Positions 46,389 to 55,424 of a stretch of DNA of 64,000 bases are shown piece after piece. The notes beneath the pieces are model-generated. The model was not told the DNA's origin and searched no databases. It was given only the letters and a program-made list of their open reading frames with translations. Source of the DNA: Vibrio coralliirubri (lineage in GTDB: Bacteria; Pseudomonadota; Gammaproteobacteria; Enterobacterales; Vibrionaceae); contig NZ_AP025470.1 of assembly GCF_024347375.1 (NCBI RefSeq), positions 1,488,001-1,552,000 of the forward strand, given 5' to 3'. Position numbers and translations under genes: made by a program. The first letter of the stretch is position 1, and the number at the start of each line of letters is the position of its first letter.

Positions 46389-48203
46389 CTACTCGTCGTT
46401 CAGAGGATCTTCAGCAACAACCGCAGAGAATGTACTTGAGTTGTATGGCGATGCACTTAAATCTGCGCCAATGCTGTAGTTCTCGTAGTCATCAGAAAAG
46501 ATTTCAGTCGCGCCTGCTGTATCGGAATAAACCTTGTAGTCGTCGACGTATAAAGTTGTATCTGCTGTTCCACCGTTTGATGAGAATTTAATGGTTGTCG
46601 CAGTTACTTCCACACCTGGAGTGGTGTTTTGTGATGTATAAGGACCGTACTCTGTACCATTGACCTTAACGGTGTAAGTACCAGCAGCGCTCAAGCTTGA
46701 TGTGTCCCAAGACATCTCAAGGTCAATCCATGTACCTGGAGTGAATGTCGTTACTTGAGCGCTTTCACCACGGAGTGTGATTTTCCCTTCATCAATTTTG
46801 AATTCTCCGATCAACGAGCTGGTAGAGTTAGCTGTATCAAATAAAGAGACATACGCAGACTCGGTTTCAGCAGCGTCATAGTACATAGAAACTTTATGTG
46901 TACCTGTCGTCATACCGGAATCGAACTTGTAACGCAATTCTCCGGTGTCACCTGTATCTTGGTCGGTAATTGCGGCAACTTGGTTGTCGGTAGGCTCAGA
47001 TGGATCTGGGTCTTCTGGCTCTTCACCACTTAAATTAATAACCGTAGCTTCAGAAGTACTGCTGTTATATGGGTTGTTATTTAAGTTATACCCAGCAGAG
47101 TAGTCGTTAAAGTTGTCTTTGAACTCCTCAACATACTCTCCAGTAGACTCATCAAGTGAGTATACTTTAAGGTTGTCAGCAATTAGCTCATATGGCGTTA
47201 CACCACTGTTTGTACCTAAGCGAAGAGCAATAACTTGAACTTCACCTGAGCTGTTTGATGAGACCGCTCCAGTATAGGTTTCGCCATTGATGGTAAAAGT
47301 ATGTGACGTTGGCGTCCAAACTACCTCGACAGTCGCATCAAACGTGCTGTTTGCATCAAAGGTACCGCCAGTCGCAGTTAGTGAACCAGAAGCATCGCGG
47401 AATTGAATAACACCGTCACCGATCGCTATGTCACCGTGATGATAAGCGTTACTTACTTTATCGTTCTCATCATTGGTTGAATAAAGCGAAATATAAGAGT
47501 TGTTCTGACCTTCATCAACTTGAGTGCTATCTGGATTAACCTGGTAGGTTAGATCAATCGTTAACTTACCTGAAGAAATCGTTTTGCCTACCGTAGAGCT
47601 AGTGTTTAAGATCTTAAGTCTTAGCTCACCAGTATCATCGGTTAACGTATCTAAAATTTGAGCGGCATTGTTAACACCTGAAGCTTGATCTGCGGTGTCC
47701 GCTGGGCCCGTTACTTCAGTATTATCTCTGTGGTCGGTACCTGAAATAGGGATGTTACCGTCAATAGCAAGACCACCGTCAGCTGCGGAGTAATCGCCAT
47801 CTACAGATACAGAACTTACCGTACCGTCATCATTGAATAGCGTGAACGCAACTTGACCTGAAGTTTCATCTTCAATTGTCTCTTCATAAGTGGTTTCAAA
47901 TCGTTCGTATTCACCAAGTGTGGTATCAGCTGAATTGTCAGTGTAGTAATAAAGTGTTTCACCATCTGCAGAAAAGCGATAAACGTTGGGTAAATCACCA
48001 CTACTCGATGAAGAGTAGGCAGCTGAGAATGCTGCTGTATCAGAAAACTCCCAATAACCATTTAATAATGCTGAAGTTGGTGCGTTTGGATCGGTTACTG
48101 AGCCAGTACCAGAATCCGTCGGGATAGGTAAACCATCACTGTTACAACCGAATAATAAACCTGTCGAAAGAGCGACAGCTGTAGCGACTTTAGAAATCTG
48201 CAT
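46389..48203 (-). CDS. Unknown lipoprotein with two concanavalin-like modules, candidate alginate-binding protein
   Basis: 604 residues. Lipobox ends at Cys20 (GLLFGC), followed by a Pro/Thr/Ser-rich linker. I do not recognise a named family. The C-terminal two thirds are an internal duplication: module one (about 170-395) and module two (about 405-600) share DTGELR.K, S.YVSL/YISLY(ST/DT).N, a GxIxFRxxS strand, a V.VNG/INGE.Y hairpin, the closing (A/V)D(N/D)(L/Y)KVYS and a (F/Y).(D/N)Y(S).G..L...PYNSST tail. This beta-strand-rich layout resembles LamG/concanavalin-type sugar-binding domains. No lyase motif (RxELR, QIH) is present. Sits between alyB and the porin pseudogene, so a surface role in holding alginate is plausible but inferred. 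Confidence 0.7.
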   Translation of the reverse strand: MQISKVATAVALSTGLLFGCNSDGLPIPTDSGTGSVTDPNAPTSALLNGYWEFSDTAAFSAAYSSSSSGDLPNVYRFSADGETLYYYTDNSADTTLGEYERFETTYEETIEDETSGQVAFTLFNDDGTVSSVSVDGDYSAADGGLAIDGNIPISGTDHRDNTEVTGPADTADQASGVNNAAQILDTLTDDTGELRLKILNTSSTVGKTISSGKLTIDLTYQVNPDSTQVDEGQNNSYISLYSTNDENDKVSNAYHHGDIAIGDGVIQFRDASGSLTATGGTFDANSTFDATVEVVWTPTSHTFTINGETYTGAVSSNSSGEVQVIALRLGTNSGVTPYELIADNLKVYSLDESTGEYVEEFKDNFNDYSAGYNLNNNPYNSSTSEATVINLSGEEPEDPDPSEPTDNQVAAITDQDTGDTGELRYKFDSGMTTGTHKVSMYYDAAETESAYVSLFDTANSTSSLIGEFKIDEGKITLRGESAQVTTFTPGTWIDLEMSWDTSSLSAAGTYTVKVNGTEYGPYTSQNTTPGVEVTATTIKFSSNGGTADTTLYVDDYKVYSDTAGATEIFSDDYENYSIGADLSASPYNSSTFSAVVAEDPLNDE

Positions 48204-48931
48204 AAAATATTCTCTTTATGATATTAAATCCATATGTAAATCACATAAGAAATAGATAATGAATAGTCGTTAAATATTTATTAGGATGAAGCTAATCCTG
48301 ATTAGAACATCCTATTATTTAAAATAAAGTAATTAAAATATGCCCAAATAAGTTACAAGAGGAGAGGGCTATTCTATATTTTGACTATTTTTATTAGAAT
48401 GAGTAAGCAATACCAACACGGTATTTAGCTTCACGATCTTTTGAAGATGAACTGATATCAGACGACCAGATCTCAGCAAAAGGTTTCCAAGAACCGAACT
48501 TGTAGTTTACCTTTAAGCCAGCATCCCATTCCCAGTCATCACTATTATAAAGAAGTACGTTATCTAAAGATTTTACATAGTTTGCTTCGTAAGAAAGGCC
48601 AAGCTTCGGCAGAGATTCTACTTTGTAAGAACCCGTTAGTGTGACTTTAGACTTTTGAGCTGATTCTAAACGTTCACCAGTTTCAGAGTCTTTGTCACCA
48701 AATTGTGTGTGGTTACGGAAATCAGCATATTCATGACGGTAACGAATTGCGGTTGTTAGGCCCATGTCTGCTTTATAGCCAACACGGAACTGAGGCTTGA
48801 ACGTAACCTTCTTCATCTTCCAATCGCCATCGTTGTAATTTGGCTCATCCCAGTCCCAAGCGATTGGCATACCTACTTGTAGGTACCAGTTATTGTCGAC
48901 CTTATAAGTTGCTGTATTTTCGACTTCCATG

Positions 48932-49985
48932 GGCTTTGTTGCGTAATTAAATTTAGAGATAGAGCCAACCCGTTTCGCTTGTTTCTTAGTCAATACGACA
49001 AGTTTCAGGCATACCTAACCCAGTAAGCTTGTTCAACGCTTTTATCATCGCGTAAGTTTCACCCACCTGGGCATTGTAATTTCTTAAGCTCAGTTTCCCT
49101 CCTAGCAACTGTTTAACTCGATACATCGCTGTTTCTGAGAGTGAACGTTTGTGGTATCCATACCGCTCTTTCCAATACTTATTTGAGTCGTATAATTTCT
49201 GGCAACCCACGGCGAAATTTCGAGGGTGACCACGCTCCCAGAAGGCAGCCCCTTCTCTTGGGGGAATAAGCGCAATAGCTCCCTTAATCTTAATAGCAGC
49301 GTGACACGCTCTCGTGTCGTAAGCGCCATCACCAGACACCTCAAGGATACTTCGGCGTGTTTGTTTCAGTAAGTTCGGGAGTACTTCTCCATCTGTAACC
49401 GTCGATAAACTTAGCTCGGCGGCAATGATCTCATGAGTGTTGGTATCGACTGCAATATGCAGCTTTCGCCAGACTCTACGCTTGCCATCCGTCCCATGTT
49501 TTTTGACTTTCCATTCACCTTCGCCATAAACCTTAAGGCCAGTAGCATCAATGGCTAGGTGCTGTATCGCTCCTCTCGTTTTAGTCTTAAATGAAACCTC
49601 AACTTGCTTGGCTCTACGACTGATGCAGGTGTAATGCGGACAACTTAACGGTACATGGGCTAACCTAAATATCGAGTCGATAAATCCTTGCAGCGCTCTC
49701 AATGGCATAGAAAAAACTCGTTTGACCATGAGTGCTGTCGTGATAGCTAAATCACTGAACCGACGCGGCCTACCGCGCTTATTCTGTTTGCTTTGCGCCC
49801 ATCCGCTTATTGCTTCTTCATCAATCCAAAAAGTCAGAGAACCACGGTTAATGAGTGATCGGTTGTATTGCTTCCAGTTGGTTGTTTTATAACGAGGCTT
49901 AGGCATAGGACTACGAGATAGAGTGGAGGTAGCTGATCAGATCGTAGGTTCTTGATTTAGTTCCATTGAATTACGCAACAAAGCC
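48932..49985 (-). mobile_element. IS903-group (IS5 family) insertion sequence, copy 1, 1054 bp
   Basis: Ends GGCTTTGTTGCGTAATT (left) and its inverse (right), the typical IS903-type termini. A 9-bp target duplication ACTTCCATG lies at 48923-48931 and 49986-49994. Same length as copy 2, opposite orientation. Confidence 0.95.
48986..49906 (-). CDS. IS903-group transposase
   Basis: 306 residues, complete. DDE transposase of the IS5 family: HTH-like N-terminus (RGSLTFWIDEEAISGW), first catalytic Asp in LAIDATGLKVYGEG, second in VSGDGAYDTR, and the C-terminal Tyr/Arg-rich region with Glu in KRSLSETAMYRVKQLLGG. The protein is identical to that of copy 2 at 56405-57325, so the two insertions are recent. 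Confidence 0.93.
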   Translation of the reverse strand: MPKPRYKTTNWKQYNRSLINRGSLTFWIDEEAISGWAQSKQNKRGRPRRFSDLAITTALMVKRVFSMPLRALQGFIDSIFRLAHVPLSCPHYTCISRRAKQVEVSFKTKTRGAIQHLAIDATGLKVYGEGEWKVKKHGTDGKRRVWRKLHIAVDTNTHEIIAAELSLSTVTDGEVLPNLLKQTRRSILEVSGDGAYDTRACHAAIKIKGAIALIPPREGAAFWERGHPRNFAVGCQKLYDSNKYWKERYGYHKRSLSETAMYRVKQLLGGKLSLRNYNAQVGETYAMIKALNKLTGLGMPETCRID

Positions 49986-50320
49986 ACTTCCATGCCGTAA
50001 ATGTACCAGTTGCCATTGTAGAAACTTTGGCTGTTGGCATTTTTTACGCTACCCGAATCTTCATCGTAGTAAGAGTCGTCAGTATGGAATTTAACTTCAA
50101 GGCCCGTTGAGTGCTTCCACTTATCTGACAGTTTGAAGCTATGACCTAGTTTTACACGGTGCTGGTGACGAGCATCAACACTGCCTGTTGAACCATCTGT
50201 TTTTGTATAATCAGTCGCTGCACGATACTCATAGCGGTAATCAAGTGTTGTCGCTGATGCCATTCCTGCAAATAAAGTTGTTGCCACTGCGATAGCAACC
50301 ATATTCATTTTTTTCATCAT

Positions 50321-50819
50321 TACTCTCGTATTTTTAGATTTAAGATTAAGTAAAGGTAGGGTATTCCTAGTGAGCCACCCAATAACTCATACAATAATCT
50401 TATATGTTAAGTTTATGAAAAACCGTGAGCTGGTACTCAATGCGAATAAATGGAGTATTGACTAGTTTGTTAATTCAGTTGTGAGTCACGAAAATTTCTA
50501 TAATTCGAACGAAAAATGCTCTGAGTTGTTAAAACATGGCGCTATAGGTAACAAATTTAACTTTTTGAACTCGTTATATAGCAAAGTGTTATGAGTATCC
50601 CACTTTTAATACTGTGTTTAATCTCAATAATGACTGGTCTCTCAATTTCCCCACTTGTCCAAGAAATACAAAAAGCATGTGATAAAATAATACAAATGTT
50701 TTATCGGTGGTCGTAACAACATGACCTGGATAACTGGAATTAAACTGTCTTTATTTCATTGGTTAGTTTGTTGGTTCCATGGTCTGTACGTTTACCAAAT
50801 GGTTGGTCGAGTAAGAAAA
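50321..50819 (+). promoter_or_regulatory. Divergent control region between the porin pseudogene and the PL7 gene
   Basis: About 500 bp. AAATAATACAA at 50685-50695 is a half-site class operator, 124 bp before the PL7 start. CATACAAT near 50388 keeps one half of another. The open frame that runs from 50721 into the lyase is in the lyase frame but lacks a ribosome binding site and signal-like start. Confidence 0.4.
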
Positions 50820-51671
50820 ATGAAAAACTTAATATGCTTAGCCGCAGCAACTTCACTTTCGTTAGGGGCGTATGCGTCCGATTTAGGAGTCCCTGCTGAT
50901 TCCTCTCAATTCAAAGAGATTTTGAAAGTTTCTAAGCTGCAAATGTCTGATCCCAAGGGGAAGCCCGGGAATAAAAAGGACTATGCGAGTAAAGGTGAGT
51001 TCGATGGGGTGGTGTTTGAACATTTTTATCTTGATGAACCGACTCAAGCGTTAGTCTTTAAAATGGCGGGCTATAAAAACCGCAGTGAGATCCGCGTTAA
51101 CGACAACTTCAAAATCGATGAACCCAGTAAATACCACCATTTAAGCGCTGAGTTTATGCCTATTAACCCTCGTGATTCGGTTAAGAATAGCGAAAAGAAA
51201 CGAGATGAAATGACGTACTTGCAAGTGCATAACAAGGGTACGTATTACGATGGCAAACAGGGTTCCCATGGAGAAGGATATATACCTCACCCGTTGGTTC
51301 GCGTGGTTTATGATGCAGATAGAAGCGGTAAGACCGATTGGTATTGGGCAATCATAAAAAATAATGCGGTTAACTGCAGCTCCAAGAGCGGAAATAAAGG
51401 CTCAGCGGAATGTAAGAAAGCTTATATAAAGTTACCGCTTGGCCCGATCGCTGAAAAAGGCTCGGACAAATTTGATATTTACGTAGGTAACCAAAGGTTA
51501 ATCATCAACCATAACGACAGCACTGTAGTTAATCACGACATTAGCTATTGGAAAGATATGGTGAGTTATTATAAGGCTGGCGTTTATAACCAATTTAAGA
51601 ATGGTGAAAGCGAAGCCCATTTCTACAAGTTAGCTTATTCAATAAAAAATAAACCTGTTATTACAGATTAG
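50820..51671 (+). CDS. Secreted single-domain PL7 alginate lyase
   Basis: 283 residues from the ATG at 50820, chosen because a signal peptide (MKNLICLAAATSLSLGAYASD) begins there; an upstream in-frame ATG at 50721 would bury it. PL7 motifs: RSEIR (88-92), QVH (135-137) and YYKAGVYNQ (250-258), so Arg, Gln, His and Tyr of the active site are present. It is most similar to the first PL7 domain of AlyA (shared SEL..SDP.G..GNK, GYIPHPL-RVV and NNA-(D/N)CSS blocks). No lipobox, so periplasmic or fully secreted. First of a two-gene set with the next lyase. Corresponds to an AlyD/AlyE-type enzyme; the name is not certain. Confidence 0.9.
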   Translation: MKNLICLAAATSLSLGAYASDLGVPADSSQFKEILKVSKLQMSDPKGKPGNKKDYASKGEFDGVVFEHFYLDEPTQALVFKMAGYKNRSEIRVNDNFKIDEPSKYHHLSAEFMPINPRDSVKNSEKKRDEMTYLQVHNKGTYYDGKQGSHGEGYIPHPLVRVVYDADRSGKTDWYWAIIKNNAVNCSSKSGNKGSAECKKAYIKLPLGPIAEKGSDKFDIYVGNQRLIINHNDSTVVNHDISYWKDMVSYYKAGVYNQFKNGESEAHFYKLAYSIKNKPVITD

Positions 51672-51737
51672 GGTAGTACTGCCTAGTTTAATATTAATGG
51701 GTCTACAAATACTCGTTTGTTATTAAGGATAATTTGG

Positions 51738-52775
51738 ATGTTCAAAAAAAATATGCTTGCTATAGCTTTGCTATCAGCAGTACCTATTGTGTCGTTTGCA
51801 AATAATGGTGTGTCTTATCCAGTACCTGCGGATAAGTTTGATATGCGTAATTGGAAAATAACGATTCCTTCGGATATTAATGAAGATGGTCGTGTTGATG
51901 AAATAGAAGGGGTAGCTATGATGAGCTACTCACACAGTGATTTTTTCCATCTTGATAAAGACGGCAACCTTGTATTTGAAGTGCAGAACCAAGCGATTAC
52001 GACGAAAAACTCGAAAAACGCGCGTTCTGAGTTACGCCAGATGCCACGTGGTGCTGACTTCTCTATCGATACTGCTGACAAAGGTAATCAATGGGCATTG
52101 TCTAGCCATCCATCAGCAAGCGAGTACAGTGCGGTTGGCGGAACACTAGAAGCGACACTAAAAGTGAATCACGTTGCGATTAACGCTAAGTACCCAGAAA
52201 AGTACCCAGCTCACTCGGTGGTTGTTGGTCAGATTCACGCTAAAAAACATAATGAGCTAATCAAAGCTGGAACTGGTTACGGGCATGGTAATGAACCACT
52301 AAAGATCTTCTATAAGAAGTTTCCTGACCAAGAAATGGGTTCAGTATTTTGGAACTATGAGCGTAACCTAGAGAAAAAAGATCCTAACCGTGCCGACATC
52401 GCTTACCCTGTTTGGGGTAACACTTGGGAAAACCCAGCGGAACCGGGTGAAGCGGGCATTGCTCTTGGTGAAGAGTTTAGTTACAAAGTGGAAGTGAAAG
52501 GCACCATGATGTACCTAACGTTTGAAACAGAGCGTCACGATACGGTTAAGTATGAAATCGACCTGAGCAAGGGTATTGATGAGCTTGACTCACCAACGGG
52601 TTATGCTGAAGATGATTTCTATTACAAAGCGGGCGCATACGGCCAATGTAGTGTGAGCGATTCTCACCCTGTATGGGGGCCAGGTTGTGGCGGTACTGGC
52701 GATTTCGCTGTCGATAAAAAGAATGGCGATTACAACAGTGTGACTTTCTCCGCGCTTAAGTTGAACGGTAAATAG
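51738..52775 (+). CDS. Secreted PL7 alginate lyase
   Basis: 345 residues from the ATG at 51738, backed by AAGGA eight bases upstream and the signal peptide MFKKNMLAIALLSAVPIVSFA. RSELR (96-100), QIH (165-167) and YYKAGAYGQ (295-303) complete the PL7 active site. It resembles the PL7 domain of AlyB (FDM-(H/R)W, KNxKxAR(S/T)ELR, GVLEATLK-like and GIALGE-FSYK-(V/I)-VKG blocks). The Cys pair in QCSVSD...GPGC near the C-terminus could form a disulphide. Starts 66 bp after the previous lyase and shares its terminator, so likely co-transcribed. Confidence 0.9.
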   Translation: MFKKNMLAIALLSAVPIVSFANNGVSYPVPADKFDMRNWKITIPSDINEDGRVDEIEGVAMMSYSHSDFFHLDKDGNLVFEVQNQAITTKNSKNARSELRQMPRGADFSIDTADKGNQWALSSHPSASEYSAVGGTLEATLKVNHVAINAKYPEKYPAHSVVVGQIHAKKHNELIKAGTGYGHGNEPLKIFYKKFPDQEMGSVFWNYERNLEKKDPNRADIAYPVWGNTWENPAEPGEAGIALGEEFSYKVEVKGTMMYLTFETERHDTVKYEIDLSKGIDELDSPTGYAEDDFYYKAGAYGQCSVSDSHPVWGPGCGGTGDFAVDKKNGDYNSVTFSALKLNGK

Positions 52776-52824
52776 TACATAGCCAGTAGGCTAGCTAGAC
52801 ACAGTGCTTAAGGAATGTTTTTGA

Positions 52825-52857
52825 AGACCACTTAACCAAATGTTGAGTGGTCTTTTT
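52825..52857 (+). terminator. Intrinsic terminator of the PL7 gene pair
   Basis: 12-bp stem with one G:T pair (52825-52836 / 52842-52853), 5-nt loop, five T. Confidence 0.88.
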
Positions 52858-52938
52858 GTTTTCTATGAGATTTAAGATGAGCTGGGTATCAGCGAGAGTG
52901 TATTGAAGCATACCAATGAAAGGTGCAGTCGAAACAAT

Positions 52939-52964
52939 ACAACCTTGTCAAAAGACAAGGTTGT
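52939..52964 (-). terminator. Hairpin after the MATE gene
   Basis: Perfect 11-bp stem ACAACCTTGTC/GACAAGGTTGT with an AAAA loop, about 48 bp after the MATE stop. The T run on the minus strand is broken, so termination may be weak. Confidence 0.5.
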
Positions 52965-53011
52965 AATCAGAAAGCGTAGAAAGATTTTAGGACGGCAACT
53001 CGATATCGAGT

Positions 53012-54379
53012 TTAGTCATACATCAACTCTTTAGCTTTGTCGGCATCAAACTCTTTAAGAGACTTTCGAGCCAAGTGACGGAAAGGGAACGCTTTGACAA
53101 TTTCTTCAAAGGGTTGGATGGCAAAAGCCCAAAAGATTGAGCCATCTAAACCAAAGATGATCAATGCACATAACGGTATTGAAACGACCCATTGTCCAGT
53201 AAAGTTAATTTTGAACACATCCGTTGTTTTGCCTAGTGCCCTTAATACATGCCCGTGAACCGTGTTGTAACCACGAACAATAGGCAAGAAGATGTAGAGT
53301 GGGGCAATCACGGCCAATGCTTGGTACGTAGAAGGATCTAAGTCTGGGTACACATCGGCAATTACCACACTTAAACCTGCAAACATCACTGCACAAACCA
53401 CCGAAATGCCCACCGCAACATCAATACTGGTATCAACGTTTTTGGTCAGATCATCCATTTTCTTGGAGCCGATGGCTTGGCTGATGGTAATCGCGGAAGA
53501 GTGAGCCCAAGCAGTAATGAATTGAGTACCGGCGCGAATCCAAGGCATCACCAAAGTAATTGCTACGTAAGCATTGATGTTAAGTTGCGAATACAACAAT
53601 TGATAAATCGTTGCGCCAATCGACAGCATGGTCACGTTCGCTGCTACAGGGAATATTTCAATGAAGTGGCGGCGAATGTTGGTAAGAAACTCCGATTTTT
53701 CTGTATCCAATTTCAATGAAACAGATGAATCGTAATGCACACATAGAACCAGATACACAAGGCGAACGGTGATAGCAATAACACTGCCAAGCGCAGCACC
53801 TTGTACTCCAATCCCTTCAAAACTAGAGAAGCCATGAATCAGCACATACGAGAGTACAGCATTGATAGGCAATTCAATTAAGTAACCTTTAAACGGTACT
53901 TTGGTTCTTCCTAAGCCGTTGAACAAAGCGATGATCACCTGCGTTAACGCGGTAAAGATAACAATGTATTTCGAGATATCTAGATAGTGGCTGATTTCTG
54001 AATGAAGAGAAGCGTCATCGGTTAAGGCTTGAATCAAAGGTTGTTCGAAAAAAGTAAGCAGAAGCCAAAACAGTGTCGCAACGCCAAGGTTGATAAATAA
54101 CCCCGCCCAAAATGCTTTAGATAGAGATGAAGAGACACCAGAACCTACAGCTCGACTAAGAACCAGTTGTGTACCGTTCGCCAAGGCCATTTGGATACCT
54201 AACACAAACGCGATGATAGTAGTGGCAATGCCCATTGCGGCGAGAGGAATTTCACCTAGCGGAGAAACTAGCAACGTGTCGATCATCAACATCGACTGCA
54301 TCAACAATGCGTTTAAAGCTAGGGGCCAGGCGAGAGAGAAATTTTTCCTTACGTACGATTGCGAAGACACAAACAACAC
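53012..54379 (-). CDS. MATE-family efflux protein
   Basis: 455 residues with about 12 hydrophobic segments, as in MATE (NorM/DinF-type) cation-coupled exporters. Both lobes show the MATE pattern: N-terminal PLALNALLMQSMLMIDTLLVSPLGEIPLAAMGIA and the second-lobe block beginning near residue 240 (FPVAANVTMLSIGATIYQLLYSQLN). Inner membrane. Substrate unknown. It follows a GntR gene on the same strand but with a strong terminator between them, so it is probably independently transcribed. No operator of the alginate type was seen in front. Confidence 0.88.
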   Translation of the reverse strand: MLFVSSQSYVRKNFSLAWPLALNALLMQSMLMIDTLLVSPLGEIPLAAMGIATTIIAFVLGIQMALANGTQLVLSRAVGSGVSSSLSKAFWAGLFINLGVATLFWLLLTFFEQPLIQALTDDASLHSEISHYLDISKYIVIFTALTQVIIALFNGLGRTKVPFKGYLIELPINAVLSYVLIHGFSSFEGIGVQGAALGSVIAITVRLVYLVLCVHYDSSVSLKLDTEKSEFLTNIRRHFIEIFPVAANVTMLSIGATIYQLLYSQLNINAYVAITLVMPWIRAGTQFITAWAHSSAITISQAIGSKKMDDLTKNVDTSIDVAVGISVVCAVMFAGLSVVIADVYPDLDPSTYQALAVIAPLYIFLPIVRGYNTVHGHVLRALGKTTDVFKINFTGQWVVSIPLCALIIFGLDGSIFWAFAIQPFEEIVKAFPFRHLARKSLKEFDADKAKELMYD

Positions 54380-54472
54380 CTTATGTGTATAACCGTAAGC
54401 TTTCTCTGAGGTGACGGAGTAGAGCGTTTAAAGAAGAAAACACTACGGTATTTGATGGTTAAAAAATGGGTG

Positions 54473-54513
54473 TTAAAACAAGACTGACTTGTGTCTTTGA
54501 AACACAAGTCAGT
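54473..54513 (-). terminator. Intrinsic terminator of the second GntR gene
   Basis: Perfect 12-bp stem ACTGACTTGTGT/ACACAAGTCAGT (54483-54494 / 54502-54513), 7-nt loop; on the minus strand followed by CTTGTTTTA. Confidence 0.8.
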
Positions 54514-54527
54514 TTGGTTAATCTCGG

Positions 54528-55250
54528 TTATGCGATGGCTAATTCAACCCTAGATAGCTTTTGGTTCTCATCGTCTAGCAGGACTTGAGAAGCAATTCGA
54601 GCTTGCTTGGCATCGCCTGACATTATCGCGTCGTAAATCGCTTTGTGTTCTTCTAAACAGAAGCGACCGCCTTCAGCGGAGTGGTCGATAAACTGCTTGA
54701 AGATAGTCGACAGAATATTGGCGAATGGAATGTAAAACTGATTACCTGTCGATAAGAAAATCGTTTGGTGAAACAGGTGATCGTTGGTCGTCCACTCTTC
54801 ATAATCGAAGTTATTTGCCGCGATAGTCATCTTCTGGAAAAGAATCGAAAGCTCTTTGCGTTGCTCAACGGTTGCATTGGTTGCAGCGAGTGCACACGCT
54901 TCCGGGTCAATCGCTTTTCTTAAGCCTAAAAATTGAGACAAGAAGGGTTTGGTATCTTCTAAATCTTGGATCCAGTACAGCAATTGCGGGTCTAAGAAGT
55001 GCCATTGTGTTCTCGGCTTGATACGAGTGCCCACTTTTGGCTTCGACTCGATTAAACCTTTTGCCGAAAGTAGCTTGGTTGATTCTCGAAGGGCAGTTCT
55101 GCTTACTCCAAAGATATCGCACAGCTCCATTTCGCTGGGTAACTTTTGATTTTCTTCTAACTCGCCTGACAAGATTTTGCGAGCAATTTGTCTCGCCACT
55201 TGAACATGAATTCGGCGGCTTGAATCTTCCACCAATGTAAATATTGACAT
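54528..55250 (-). CDS. GntR-family (FadR subfamily) transcriptional regulator, divergent paralog
   Basis: 240 residues with winged HTH (SEMELCDIFGVSRTALRESTKLLSAKGLIESKPKVGTRI) and FCD domain (NDHLFHQTIFLSTGNQFYIPFANIL, with the ligand/metal Asp/His positions). Alignable end to end with the regulators at 31766 and 57607 but clearly more distant. The recognition helix keeps SRTALRE, so it may read the same TTGTAnTACAA operator, perhaps with a different inducer. Lies 174 bp downstream of the SDR gene on the same strand, so it may be co-transcribed with it. Confidence 0.88.
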   Translation of the reverse strand: MSIFTLVEDSSRRIHVQVARQIARKILSGELEENQKLPSEMELCDIFGVSRTALRESTKLLSAKGLIESKPKVGTRIKPRTQWHFLDPQLLYWIQDLEDTKPFLSQFLGLRKAIDPEACALAATNATVEQRKELSILFQKMTIAANNFDYEEWTTNDHLFHQTIFLSTGNQFYIPFANILSTIFKQFIDHSAEGGRFCLEEHKAIYDAIMSGDAKQARIASQVLLDDENQKLSRVELAIA

Positions 55251-55424
55251 TTAAACCACCTGAAATTGAAACTTTGAAAACACCAAAAACCAGACGAATC
55301 TGGCGTTTAGTGTCAGTGTATACGTCGAATTTAGTGTGAGGTTTTCCCTCATCTACTCGGGTCTGTTGACCTTATATAGTGTGGCGAACTTAAATCGCTG
55401 AGTGAGCTTATAAAAACCAGCTAA

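Larger units (their letters stand above)
48394..50320 (-). pseudogene. KdgM-family outer-membrane porin, disrupted by an IS903-like element
   Basis: The N-terminal part (49986-50320) has a signal peptide (MKKMNMVAIAVATTLFAGMASA) and KdgM-like strands (LDYRYEYRAATDY, HQHRVKLGHSF). The C-terminal part (48394-48931) ends in YRVGIAYSF, with the terminal Phe required for outer-membrane assembly. The 1054-bp IS at 48932-49985 separates them. Removing it with one copy of the 9-bp duplication joins the halves in frame (…YIYGMEV + ENTATYKVDN…) into a protein of about 287 residues, a little longer than the intact KdgM at 62757-63482. Without the insertion it would be a porin for acidic oligosaccharides. 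As it stands, the porin is lost. Confidence 0.92.

Noticed and set aside
50721..50819. N-terminal extension of the PL7 gene from an upstream ATG
   Set aside because: The extension would place a 33-residue hydrophobic and aromatic stretch before a complete signal peptide; the start at 50820 is the natural one.
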